NCBI RefSeq assembly: GCF_024362365.1
Contig: NZ_CP101464.1
Location: forward strand, 372,001-436,000
Reading direction: 5' to 3'
Source of the DNA: Janibacter sp. CX7
Lineage (GTDB): Bacteria; Actinomycetota; Actinomycetes; Actinomycetales; Dermatophilaceae
DNA length: 64,000 nt
Shown here: positions 49,269 through 57,638 of the stretch, piece after piece
How positions within the stretch are numbered: position 1 is the stretch's first letter
Layout: each line of letters begins with the position of its first letter
The notes under the pieces: generated by a model
The model's input: only the letters and a program-made list of their open reading frames with translations
Databases searched by the model: none
What the model was told of the DNA's origin: nothing
Made by a program: the position numbers and the translations under genes

Positions 49269-49982
49269 TCAGGCCCGGCGACGCCCGGCCACGGCGACAC
49301 CCGCGCCCGCGAGCGCGACGACGAGGGCCAGACCGCCGAGCGTGCGGGCGAGGGTGTCGGAGGCGGCGGGCTCGCTCCCTGCGTCCTTGCGCGCGTCCTT
49401 GCTGCCCTCGTCATCGGTGGTGGCGTGGTGGCCACCCTCCTCGGCGGCCGTGACCTCGAAGCTCGGAGCCGGGGACTCCGGCTCCTCACCGCCCTCCGTG
49501 GCGACGTCCGACCAGTCGGCGACCTCGCCGTCGGAGTAGGTCTGCTTCGCCGGCAGCACGAGCTCGCCGGGGGTGGGGAGCGGGCCGGCGCTGATCGCGA
49601 ACTCCGCGTACTCGCCCGGCGCGATGCCGGCCGCGTCGGAGTCGGCGGTCCACGTGACCGTCCGCGGCGCCTCGCTGAGGACGAGGTCGTTGGCGGTGAC
49701 CTTCTCGGGGAGCTTCGCCGTCGTCACCTTCGCCGTCCATCCCGGGACCGGGCGGACGGAGACGGTCGCGAGCGGCCGGTCCTGGGGGAGCGTGACGACG
49801 AGCTTCGTCGTCGACGCGGTGTCCGACTCGTTGGGCACGCGGAAGGTGAGCGCCGCGTAGCCGCCGGACGCCGTGGCGTCCGGGATCACGCGCACGTGGG
49901 CGGAGGCGGGCAGGGCCGTCGCGGCCGTGGCGGCGAGGGCGAGGGTCAGGGCTGCGCCGGAGCGCAGGATGGTGCGGTTCAT
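49269..49982 (-). CDS. YcnI-family (DUF1775) copper-binding protein
   Basis: Exported protein of 237 residues: a signal peptide (about 1-28, ending PASA), the mature N-terminus HVRVIPDATASGGYAALTFR with the His that would start the processed protein, a YcnI beta domain to about 180, an acidic linker, and a C-terminal membrane helix with RRRA stop-transfer. B. subtilis YcnI binds Cu(II) through this N-terminal His. It is last of three minus-strand genes with a membrane protein and a DUF3152 protein. CopC/CopD-like partners are not adjacent. Confidence 0.87.
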   Translation of the reverse strand: MNRTILRSGAALTLALAATAATALPASAHVRVIPDATASGGYAALTFRVPNESDTASTTKLVVTLPQDRPLATVSVRPVPGWTAKVTTAKLPEKVTANDLVLSEAPRTVTWTADSDAAGIAPGEYAEFAISAGPLPTPGELVLPAKQTYSDGEVADWSDVATEGGEEPESPAPSFEVTAAEEGGHHATTDDEGSKDARKDAGSEPAASDTLARTLGGLALVVALAGAGVAVAGRRRA

Positions 49983-50039
49983 GAGAGTCCTTCGGTGAGG
50001 TGTGCGGGGCCCGCCCGCGCCCTCACGGCGAGGGGCGGG

Positions 50040-50633
50040 TCAGGCAGGAGTGGGAGCGGGCAGCGCCGGCGGGCCGCGTCGGCCCACCCCACCGAGGACG
50101 AAGGGGGGCCGCCGCGGCTGGTCCGCGACGGCCGGGGTTGCACACGGCGCGGGGATGACGACCCGCCGCACCGTCTCCGGCAGGACCGGTCGCAGCAGGC
50201 CGGCGAGGAACCAGACCGCCTCCTCACCACGGGCGAGGACGAGGGCCAGCAGCAGTGCGGCGACGGTGTGCGCGAGGAGCATGGCCGGGCTGGTGTGGGA
50301 CATTTCGGCGCCGCCCGCGCACCCGAGGACCATCTCGTGGTGACCACCGCCGACCGCGCACGTCGGGTCGGGGTGCCCCGCGGAGAGCAGGGTGTGCAGG
50401 ACCACCTGGGACCCGCCGAGCGTGACGGCCATCGCCGCGCGGCCGAGCCGCCACTGCGTGAGGACGAGACCGCTCCACAGCAGCAGCCCGACGATGAGCA
50501 CCATCCCTCCGGCCGAAGGGAGTCCGCCGCCGGCGGCGAGGTGGGCGCCGGTGGACAGCCCGCCGGCCGCGATCGTCCAGGCGAGGGTGCGCGCCACTCG
50601 CAGCACACCCCGGCTCGGTTCGGTCACGCTCAC
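50040..50633 (-). CDS. Membrane protein of unknown family, with His/Met/Cys-containing loop
   Basis: Protein of about 197 residues with four or five hydrophobic helices (about 12-30, 36-55, 62-82, 112-135). The loop between helices reads GHPDPTCAVGGGHHEMVLGC and then EMSHTSPAM, a concentration of His, Met and Cys suited to copper. The C-terminus is Pro/Arg-rich. GTG 50633 overlaps the DUF3152 stop (GTGA); GTG 50627 has a better spaced GGAG. No family is recognised. The position next to ycnI suggests metal handling, as inference only. Confidence 0.65.
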   Translation of the reverse strand: MSVTEPSRGVLRVARTLAWTIAAGGLSTGAHLAAGGGLPSAGGMVLIVGLLLWSGLVLTQWRLGRAAMAVTLGGSQVVLHTLLSAGHPDPTCAVGGGHHEMVLGCAGGAEMSHTSPAMLLAHTVAALLLALVLARGEEAVWFLAGLLRPVLPETVRRVVIPAPCATPAVADQPRRPPFVLGGVGRRGPPALPAPTPA

Positions 50634-51457
50634 TCCGCCGCCGGAGGTCCGCTGATCATCTTGCCGTCGGTGTCGAGCGGCCACGGGTTGGCCGTGCAGC
50701 CGTCGAGACCGAGCGTCTGCTGGAGCATGACCGGCGCGCGCCACCCCGGGGCGGGGCAGCGCTCGTGCCCCAGCCCCAGCCCGTGCCCGACCTCGTGGTT
50801 GACGAGATAGGTCCGATAGGCGTCGATGTCGTCGACGTGCGGCACCCCGAGGAACCACCGGTCGAGGTTGAGCATGATGAACTCCCCTGCGCGGCAGGAG
50901 GTGTAGCCGTCGGTCGAGGCGCCGGCGGCCTCGCACTGCTTGTCGACGGTCGCGGGCGTCGCGAGGCGGATCGTCAACTGCGCCGGCTCGTCGACGACCC
51001 GGCGGAAGCGCCACTGCCCGCCGCCGGTCCACCCGCGCGGGTGCGACAGCGCGCGGTCGATGACCCGGCCGAAGTCGCCGCTCGTCACCCGGGCGCCCTG
51101 CTCGACCTCGACGCGGTAGGTGACGAGCTGGCCGGACTCGCCGCGCACGCCGGTGCCGGCGGTCAGCCGCGTGTAGCGGCCCGTTGACCAGTACTCCGGC
51201 GCGGTGGGCGAAGGGGAGGTCTGCGGGCTCGTCGTGGCGGAGCCGGTGCCGGCGGCCTCGTCCCGGTCGGTCCCGGAGGAGCTCGTCACCGCCCCGCCCG
51301 CATCGGGAGCATCCCGGGTGGGGGCGCCCTCTGCGGTCGTCAGGCCCACGGCGACCGCGAGCACGACGAGCAGCACGAGGGCGGTCGCGGCGAGCTGTCG
51401 GCGCCGCGCCTGCACAGCGCTCGCCGGAGCCAGGGACCGAAGGGGGGACACCCCCAC
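50630..51457 (-). CDS. DUF3152 metalloprotease-like membrane-anchored protein
   Basis: Protein of 275 residues. An N-terminal membrane helix (about 21-42, RRRQLAATALVLLVVLAVAV) is followed by a Ser/Thr/Ala/Pro-rich linker and a C-terminal domain with NHEVGHGLGLGHERC, an HExxHxxGxxH metzincin-type zinc site, near residue 217. This is the DUF3152 family, common in actinobacteria. It is expected to act outside the membrane; the substrate is unknown. GTG 51457 is the start, GTG 51451 an alternative within the same word cluster (CCCCCCTTCGG). Confidence 0.85.
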   Translation of the reverse strand: MGVSPLRSLAPASAVQARRRQLAATALVLLVVLAVAVGLTTAEGAPTRDAPDAGGAVTSSSGTDRDEAAGTGSATTSPQTSPSPTAPEYWSTGRYTRLTAGTGVRGESGQLVTYRVEVEQGARVTSGDFGRVIDRALSHPRGWTGGGQWRFRRVVDEPAQLTIRLATPATVDKQCEAAGASTDGYTSCRAGEFIMLNLDRWFLGVPHVDDIDAYRTYLVNHEVGHGLGLGHERCPAPGWRAPVMLQQTLGLDGCTANPWPLDTDGKMISGPPAAE

Positions 51458-51477
51458 AGGATAGGCGCGGCCCGCGC

Positions 51478-52995
51478 TCAGCCGGCGTGGTCGAGCAGCC
51501 AGTCCCGCAGCCGCAGCGTCGAGAGGCAGTCGTACTCGTTGTACTGCCGCAGGTCCTCGAGCCGGGCCGCCGCCTCGAGCTCGTCGCCCGCGGCCACCGC
51601 CTCGCGGTAGCGCTGGTACTCGATGATCGAGTCGCCGCCGGCCGTCACGCCGTCGGCGTCGCGCAGCTCGTCACCCATGTAGAGCGGCTCGAGCGCCTTG
51701 ATCGAGTAGGAGCGGCTGCCGACCCGCACGGCCGACTTGACCACGGCGTAGAGGTCGACGAAGACGTCGCCATCGAGCAGCTGCGCGACCTCCGCCTCGT
51801 AGACGCCGTGCCGGGCGGCCAGGCGGGTCAGGGCGGAGCGCTCGTAGCCGGAGTAGTGGAAGACGTGCAGGCCGGGCCACCGCTGCAGCCGCTCCCGCAG
51901 CCAGTCGACGAAGCCGACGAGCGCGGCCCGCTCCTGCTCACGGTCGTGGGCCCAGAAGGGCACGAAGTCGCCACTCGCCGTGAGCGACCCGAAGAGGTAC
52001 TCCAGACCCGTGTCGGTCGGGGTCGCGCCCCGCCACATCGGGTCGCCCTCGAAGTCGAAGAAGACATCGCCCTCGCTCGGCGCCGGCAGCTGCGCGAGCA
52101 GCTCGGGCGCGAAGACCTCGTAGGGCAGCGGCTCCTGCGGCGTCGGCTCGATGAGCTGCAGCCCGGCCTGGCTGCGCAGCACGGCCAGCTGCTCGTCGTC
52201 GAGCCCCTCGACCGGTCGGGTCCGCTCGGCGAGTGCCGTGAGCGTCGTGACCCCGGCGTCGACGAGCCGCGCCCGGGTCGTCGCGCGCACCCCGGCGGCG
52301 AGCCCGACGTCCTCGCGCACGGCGAGCTCGGCGCGGCAGGCGTCGCAGAAGAGGCACGCCTTCCACCGCGGGTCCTCCCACACGACCGGCCCGCTCTCGG
52401 CGGCGTGCGCGTCGATGACCTCGAGGATGCGCGAGCGCACCTCGTGCAACTCGTCGGCCAGCTCCTCGCGCGGGGTGTCGACGTGCGTCCCGTCGCCGAG
52501 GATCAGCCGGACGAAGGGGGCCAACGGCACCCCGGCGGACTCCAGCGCCTCGGCGTAGGCGGCCACCTGCAGCTGGGCGTGCCGGTGCGCCTTGCGGGCG
52601 AGCTTGGTCTCCGCCGCGACCCAGCCCCCTTCGTCACGCAGCAGGTGGTCGGCCCGGCCACGGAAGCGCTCGCCGGCGACCGGGACCTGGTGGACCAGCC
52701 GCACAGCAGGGTCCTGCAGCACGCGCAGGACCTCGGTGGCGGACATGCGGCCGGCGTCGATGACGCCGTCGCCGATCGCCGCGGTCAGCTCGTCGGTGAC
52801 CTCCTGCTCGTAGTCGCGCCCGAGGTCGCCGAAGCGCTCGCGGATCGGGTCGACCTCGGCGGGAACCGCCTCACGACGACCGAGCCGCACGTCGAGCTCG
52901 ACGAGCAGGCCGAACTCGCACTCGCGGCCGCGACGCAGGTCGCCCGCGGTGATGACCGCGGGCTGCGGCCGGCCGTCGAGGAGGGGGAGGTCCAT
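51478..52995 (-). CDS. TM0106-family RecB-like nuclease, stand-alone form
   Basis: Protein of 505 residues. The N-terminal PD-(D/E)xK region shows FRGRADHLLRDEGGWVAAETKLARK (Asp ... Glu-x-Lys) and a Cys pair (CLFCDAC) suggestive of an Fe-S or zinc site. The second half is an RNase H-like domain (FFDFEGDP, FHYSGYERSAL, YNEYDCLSTLRLRDWL). Many actinobacterial relatives carry an additional C-terminal helicase; here the protein ends right after the RNase H-like domain and no helicase follows. The ATG at 52995 has GAGG upstream. Role in DNA repair or processing is presumed. Confidence 0.8.
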   Translation of the reverse strand: MDLPLLDGRPQPAVITAGDLRRGRECEFGLLVELDVRLGRREAVPAEVDPIRERFGDLGRDYEQEVTDELTAAIGDGVIDAGRMSATEVLRVLQDPAVRLVHQVPVAGERFRGRADHLLRDEGGWVAAETKLARKAHRHAQLQVAAYAEALESAGVPLAPFVRLILGDGTHVDTPREELADELHEVRSRILEVIDAHAAESGPVVWEDPRWKACLFCDACRAELAVREDVGLAAGVRATTRARLVDAGVTTLTALAERTRPVEGLDDEQLAVLRSQAGLQLIEPTPQEPLPYEVFAPELLAQLPAPSEGDVFFDFEGDPMWRGATPTDTGLEYLFGSLTASGDFVPFWAHDREQERAALVGFVDWLRERLQRWPGLHVFHYSGYERSALTRLAARHGVYEAEVAQLLDGDVFVDLYAVVKSAVRVGSRSYSIKALEPLYMGDELRDADGVTAGGDSIIEYQRYREAVAAGDELEAAARLEDLRQYNEYDCLSTLRLRDWLLDHAG

Positions 52996-53060
52996 GGCCT
53001 CGAGGGTACGAGCCCGCACCCACAACGTTCCCTGAGGTGCGACGGAGGAGCCTCGAAGGG

Positions 53061-54623
53061 TCAGACCCAGCTCGGGAACCACATGCGCCAGCGCCAGTGG
53101 TCGTAGGGGATGACCTGGGCGGTCCAGATCGGCCAGAAGAAGGCGAAGTTGGCCAGGACGAGGAGCAGGTAGGCGCCGACGACGAGGTGCCCGATGCGGC
53201 GGCGACGGGCGCTCGCACCCGGCGGGCCGAGCGCGAGACCGAGCATGAAGACGACCGCGAGGATCACCCAGGGCTCGAAGGCGATCGTGTAGAAGGTGAA
53301 GATCGTGCGGTGCTGCAGGAAGAACCACGGCAGCCACCCGCCGACGAAGCCGACGAGGATCGCGCCGGCCCGCCAGTCGCGGCGGAAGGCCCAGTGCCAC
53401 AGCAGGAAGAACAGGGCGGCGGTCGCGAGCCACCAGATCGAGACCGAGCCGAGCGAGGTGATCGCCTTGGAGCACTTGTCGACCTCGCAGCCGGTCATGC
53501 CGGCGGACTTCGTCTCGTAGAAGAAGGAGGTCGGCCGCGACTGGATCATCCACGACCACGGGTTGGACATGTAGGTGTGCGGCGAGGTCAGGTGGTCGTG
53601 GAAGTCGAGGACCTGCACGTGGTACTGCCACAGCGAGCGAAGGGCGGGCGGCAGCCACTGCACGCCCTCGCCGGGGTGGTCCACGGCCCACGTGCGGTTG
53701 TAGCCCGTCTTCGTGACGAACCAGCCGGTCCACGAGGCGAGGTAGGTCGCGAGCACGACGACCGTCATCGAGATGCCGGCCCACACGCCGTCCTTGCCGA
53801 TGCCGGCGACGGCCCAGTGCCGGGCGCCGGCGGCGCGGCGGGCACCCATGTCCCAGAAGACGGTCATCAGGCCGAAGGCCGCGAAGAAGTAGAGCCCGGA
53901 CCACTTCGTGCCGCAGGCCAGACCGAGGGAGAGGGCGGCGACGAGCCGCCAGGGGCGCCACCACAGCATCGGGCCGGTGCCGAAGGAGGTGCTCGGCAGG
54001 GCGGCGACCCGGTCGGCCAGGCGGGCGCGCGACCAGTCGCGGTCGACGAGCAGCGCGCCGAAGGCCGCGAGCGCGAAGAACATGAGGATCAGGTCGAGCA
54101 GGCCGGTGCGCGAGTGGACGAAGTGGTGCCCCTCGAAGGCCATGAGGAAGGCCGCGATGGTGCCGAGCCAGCTCGAGCCGAAGAGGCGACGGGCGATCCG
54201 GCCCACCATGAGGATCGAGATCGTGCCGAGCAGCGCGACGGAGAAACGCCAGCCGAAGCTCGACGTCGAGCCGAAGACCCACTCGCCGAAGGCGATGATC
54301 CACTTGCCGACCGGCGGGTGGACGACCATGTCGCCCTCGGTCGTCTTGAAGACGTCGAGGTTGCCGGCGGTGAAGAGCGGGTCGACCTTCTCCCCTTCGC
54401 CCTTCCACCGCATCTCGACGCCGTACTCGAGCATCGAGACGCCCTGCTTGACGTAGTACGTCTCGTCGAAGACCAGCTGGTGGGGGCGGCCGAGGGACCA
54501 GAAGCGCAGCACGCCACCGATCGCGGCGAAGAGGAGCGGACCGAGCCAGCCCCACAGCACGTCGCTGGGGCGGAAGCCGAGCAGACGCGCGCGCAGCTGC
54601 TCCCCCCGGTCCATGGCCGCCAT
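53061..54623 (-). CDS. Protein O-mannosyltransferase / phospholipid-linked glycosyltransferase (PMT family)
   Basis: Membrane glycosyltransferase of about 520 residues with around ten helices. The first loop carries the catalytic Asp-Glu in LVFDETYYVKQG, followed by VHPPVGKWIIAFGEWVFG; the C-terminal region has FFLQHRTIFTFYTIAFEPW, all PMT hallmarks. It transfers mannose from polyprenyl-phosphate-mannose to secreted proteins. ATG 54623 and ATG 54614 are both possible; neither has a ribosome site. It is divergent from rsmI, a pairing conserved across actinobacteria. Confidence 0.92.
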   Translation of the reverse strand: MAAMDRGEQLRARLLGFRPSDVLWGWLGPLLFAAIGGVLRFWSLGRPHQLVFDETYYVKQGVSMLEYGVEMRWKGEGEKVDPLFTAGNLDVFKTTEGDMVVHPPVGKWIIAFGEWVFGSTSSFGWRFSVALLGTISILMVGRIARRLFGSSWLGTIAAFLMAFEGHHFVHSRTGLLDLILMFFALAAFGALLVDRDWSRARLADRVAALPSTSFGTGPMLWWRPWRLVAALSLGLACGTKWSGLYFFAAFGLMTVFWDMGARRAAGARHWAVAGIGKDGVWAGISMTVVVLATYLASWTGWFVTKTGYNRTWAVDHPGEGVQWLPPALRSLWQYHVQVLDFHDHLTSPHTYMSNPWSWMIQSRPTSFFYETKSAGMTGCEVDKCSKAITSLGSVSIWWLATAALFFLLWHWAFRRDWRAGAILVGFVGGWLPWFFLQHRTIFTFYTIAFEPWVILAVVFMLGLALGPPGASARRRRIGHLVVGAYLLLVLANFAFFWPIWTAQVIPYDHWRWRMWFPSWV

Positions 54624-54642
54624 CGTAGGCGAGGATGGACGC

Positions 54643-55479
54643 ATGCCACTCGTCCTCGCCGCCACGCCCATCGGAGACCCGCGCGACGCCAGCCCCCGGC
54701 TGCGGGAGGAGCTCGAGGGGGCCGACATCGTCGCCGCCGAGGACACCCGTCGGCTGCGCCGTCTCGCCGGCGAGATCGGGGTGACGCTGCCCGAGCGGGT
54801 CGTCAGCTATCACGAGCACAACGAGGCGACGAAGACCGCCGAGCTGCTCGAGGCGGTCGTCGCGGGGGAGCGGGTCGTGCTCGTCACCGACGCCGGCATG
54901 CCCTCGGTCTCCGACCCCGGCTACCGCTTCGTGCGGGCGTGCATCGACGCCGACGAGGTCGTCACCTGCGTGCCCGGGCCGAGCGCCGTGCTCATGGCCC
55001 TGGCCGTCTCGGGACTGCCGGTCGACCGCTTCACCTTCGAGGGATTCCTCCCGCGCAAGGGCGGCGAGCGTCGCCGGCTGCTCACCGAGGTCGCTCAGGA
55101 GCGGCGCACCATGGTCTTCTTCGAGGCGCCGCACCGCATCGCCGCCACCCTCGAGGCGATGGCCGAGATCCTCGGCCCCGACCGGCCGGCCGCGGTGTGC
55201 CGCGAGCTGACGAAGACCTACGAGGAGGTCCGCCGGGGTGGCCTGGCCGAGCTGGCCCAGTGGGCGGCCGAGGGGGTCAAGGGCGAGATCACGATCGTCG
55301 TCGGCGGCGCCGAGCGCACGACGATCTCCATGGAGGACGCGATCGCCGAGGTGCTCGCCCGCAAGGACCGCGGCGCCCGGCTCAAGGACGTCTGCGCGGC
55401 CGTCGCCACGTCGACGGGCCACTCCAAGAAGGCGCTCTACGACGCCGTCGTCGACCACCGCAGGGAGCACTCAGACTGA
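54643..55479 (+). CDS. rsmI: 16S rRNA (cytidine-1402-2'-O)-methyltransferase
   Basis: Ribosomal RNA methyltransferase of 278 residues, SAM-dependent tetrapyrrole-methylase fold. Motifs: LAATPIGDPRDASPR, ADIVAAEDTRRLRRL, TDAGMPSVSDPGY and CVPGPSAVLMALAVSGLP, with VFFEAPHRI later. It modifies C1402 in the decoding centre together with RsmH. ATG 54643 gives the family N-terminus MPLVLAATPIGD; a longer upstream frame overlaps the divergent gene. Confidence 0.95.
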   Translation: MPLVLAATPIGDPRDASPRLREELEGADIVAAEDTRRLRRLAGEIGVTLPERVVSYHEHNEATKTAELLEAVVAGERVVLVTDAGMPSVSDPGYRFVRACIDADEVVTCVPGPSAVLMALAVSGLPVDRFTFEGFLPRKGGERRRLLTEVAQERRTMVFFEAPHRIAATLEAMAEILGPDRPAAVCRELTKTYEEVRRGGLAELAQWAAEGVKGEITIVVGGAERTTISMEDAIAEVLARKDRGARLKDVCAAVATSTGHSKKALYDAVVDHRREHSD

Positions 55480-55497
55480 GGTGGGACAATCCCGGCC

Positions 55498-56265
55498 ATG
55501 ACCGAGCCGATGCCCGACTCCGGCACCGACCTGCCCATCGACGAGGAGTCCTCCGCCCAGGCCCGCGGAGCCACGACCGAGGCCGCCGAGGGCGCCCGTG
55601 AGGCCCACGCCGAGCACGGGACCCGTCCCGGCAGCGAGCGCACCGTCGTCCACCTCCTGCGCCACGGCGAGGTCGACAACCCGCACAAGATCCTCTACGG
55701 CCGCCTGCCCGACTACCACCTCTCGCCCCTGGGCCGAGAGATGGCCGAGGTCGTCGGCGAGCACCTCGGCGACGCCGACCTGGCGCTCGTGGTCCACAGC
55801 CCGCTCGAGCGCACCGCAGAGACGGCCGCACCGACCCTCGCCCGCCACGGCCTGACCGCCGTCGTCGACCCCCGGGTCATCGAGGCGGGCAACAAGTTCG
55901 AGGGCCGCCGCTTCCGCAAGCGGCTGCTGCTCGACCCGCGCCGCTGGTGGTGGGTGCGCGACCCCACGAAGCCGACCTGGGGCGAGCACTACCGCGCCAT
56001 CGGCAAGCGGATGATGGCCGCCATCGAGGACGCCCGCGACCACGCCCGCGGCCACGAGGCGCTCGTCGTCAGCCACCAGCTGCCGATCTGGACCATCCGC
56101 AGCGTCCTCGAGCAGCGGCCGCTGTGGCACGACCCGCGGCGCCGGGAGTGCAACCTCGCCTCCCTGACCTCGGTCACCTTCGTCGGCGACGAGGTCGTCG
56201 ACGTCACCTACAGCGAGCCGGCGGCGCACCTCTACGCGCACGCGGCCAAGACCCCTGGAGCCTGA
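55498..56265 (+). CDS. Histidine phosphatase (phosphoglycerate mutase-like)
   Basis: Protein of 255 residues. A disordered acidic N-terminus (to about 42) precedes the phosphatase domain with HLLRHGEVDN (nucleophile His), HSPLERTAETA, and VVSHQLPIWT (second His). Such proteins dephosphorylate small molecules or proteins; this one lies directly upstream of the cytochrome c maturation genes, a common actinobacterial order, though the link is not understood. The ATG follows rsmI by 18 bases. Confidence 0.88.
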   Translation: MTEPMPDSGTDLPIDEESSAQARGATTEAAEGAREAHAEHGTRPGSERTVVHLLRHGEVDNPHKILYGRLPDYHLSPLGREMAEVVGEHLGDADLALVVHSPLERTAETAAPTLARHGLTAVVDPRVIEAGNKFEGRRFRKRLLLDPRRWWWVRDPTKPTWGEHYRAIGKRMMAAIEDARDHARGHEALVVSHQLPIWTIRSVLEQRPLWHDPRRRECNLASLTSVTFVGDEVVDVTYSEPAAHLYAHAAKTPGA

Positions 56266-56274
56266 CCCCCTTCG

Positions 56275-56865
56275 ATGAGACGACACCGCATCACCCGCAC
56301 CCTCGTCGCGACGGCGAGCGCCCTGGCCCTCGCCGGCGGCGTCGCCGCCTGCAGCGACTCGCCGTCGGAGAAGGCGGCCAAGGAGTTCGGCACCCGCAAC
56401 GGTGACGGCTCCACGCACCTCATCGCCGAGGCCGACCGGGGGAAGCCGGTGGAGCTCGCCGGCGAGACGATCGACGGCAAGACCTGGGACAGCGCGGACC
56501 AGCGCGGCAAGGTCGTCGTCGTCAACAGCTGGGCGAGCTGGTGCGGCCCGTGCGCCACGGAGGCCCCGCACCTCGTCGACGCGCAGGAGCAGACGAAGGG
56601 GGAGGACGTCGAGTTCGTCGGCATCAACTTCCGCGAGTCCTCCAAGGAGACCGGCCGGGCGCAGGCGCAGGAGTGGGGCTTCACCTGGCCTTCGGTCTAC
56701 GACAAGTCCGGCCAGAGCGCCCTCGACATGCAGGGCAAGATGACCGCCACGCCGTCCACCGCCGTGCTCGACCGTGAGGGCCGCATCGCGGCCGTCGTCC
56801 TCGGTCCGGTGACCACCTCGACCCTCGTGGGGCTCGTCGAGGACACCGCCGCCGAGACGGCATGA
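56275..56865 (+). CDS. TlpA/ResA-like thiol-disulfide oxidoreductase lipoprotein
   Basis: Lipoprotein of 196 residues: signal peptide and lipobox GVAAC with Cys26, then a thioredoxin fold with WCGPC (Cys90, Cys93) and a late cis-Pro in TATPST. It should keep the apocytochrome c CXXCH cysteines reduced outside the membrane, fed by CcdA. The stop overlaps ccdA (ATGA). In system II it acts with ResB and CcsB, which follow. Confidence 0.93.
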   Translation: MRRHRITRTLVATASALALAGGVAACSDSPSEKAAKEFGTRNGDGSTHLIAEADRGKPVELAGETIDGKTWDSADQRGKVVVVNSWASWCGPCATEAPHLVDAQEQTKGEDVEFVGINFRESSKETGRAQAQEWGFTWPSVYDKSGQSALDMQGKMTATPSTAVLDREGRIAAVVLGPVTTSTLVGLVEDTAAETA

Positions 56866-57638
56866 GCGGGGCCCTGGCCACGCTCCCTTCGCTCGCCGGC
56901 GGACTGAGCGATCAGGTCACCGAGGGGGCGCTGCCGCTCGCCGTCCTCGTCGCCGCCCTCGCCGGGCTCGTCTCCTTCGCCACGCCCTGCGTGCTGCCGC
57001 TCGTGCCCGGCTACCTCGGCTACGTCACCGGCCTGTCCGATGTCGCCCTCGAGGAGCGCAGCCGCGGGCGGATGGTCCTGGGGACGCTGCTGTTCATCCT
57101 CGGCTTCAGCGCCGTCTTCGTCCTCGCGTCGATGTTCGTCGCGACCGCCGGCCGGGCGCTCGTCGAGCACCGCGAGCTGCTCATGCGCATCGGCGGCGTG
57201 CTTGTCATCCTCATGGCCCTCGTCTTCCTCGGCGCCGGCTCGCAGCGGACCTTCCGCCTGCCGATCAAGCCCGCGACCGGGCTCGCCGGGGCGCCGGTGC
57301 TCGGCGCGGTCTTCGGCCTCGGCTGGGCGCCCTGCATGGGCCCGACGCTCGGCGCGGTCCTCGCCCTCAACCTCACCGGTGACGGCTCGACGACCCGCGC
57401 CGTGGTCCTCGCCGTCGCCTACTGCCTCGGTCTGGGGCTGCCCTTCCTGCTCATCGCCGCCGCCTACGAGCGGTGGGCGCCGGTCTCGGCCTGGCTGCGC
57501 CGCCGCCAGCGCGCCATCCAGGTCGTCGGCGCCGTGCTGCTCATCGCGATCGGGCTGCTCCTGCTCACCGGCGGCTGGGACGCGATCACCCAGTGGCTGC
57601 AGATCCATCTCATCAGCGACACGGAGGTGATCCTCTGA
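56862..57638 (+). CDS. ccdA: Cytochrome c biogenesis protein CcdA
   Basis: Membrane thiol transporter of 258 residues with six helices. The redox Cys pair is in FATPCVLPLVPGYLGYVTG (helix 1) and GWAPCMGPTLGAVLAL (helix 4). It carries reducing equivalents from cytoplasmic thioredoxin to the TlpA lipoprotein. ATG 56862 overlaps the upstream stop and its stop overlaps the resB ATG by one base. Confidence 0.95.
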   Translation: MSGALATLPSLAGGLSDQVTEGALPLAVLVAALAGLVSFATPCVLPLVPGYLGYVTGLSDVALEERSRGRMVLGTLLFILGFSAVFVLASMFVATAGRALVEHRELLMRIGGVLVILMALVFLGAGSQRTFRLPIKPATGLAGAPVLGAVFGLGWAPCMGPTLGAVLALNLTGDGSTTRAVVLAVAYCLGLGLPFLLIAAAYERWAPVSAWLRRRQRAIQVVGAVLLIAIGLLLLTGGWDAITQWLQIHLISDTEVIL

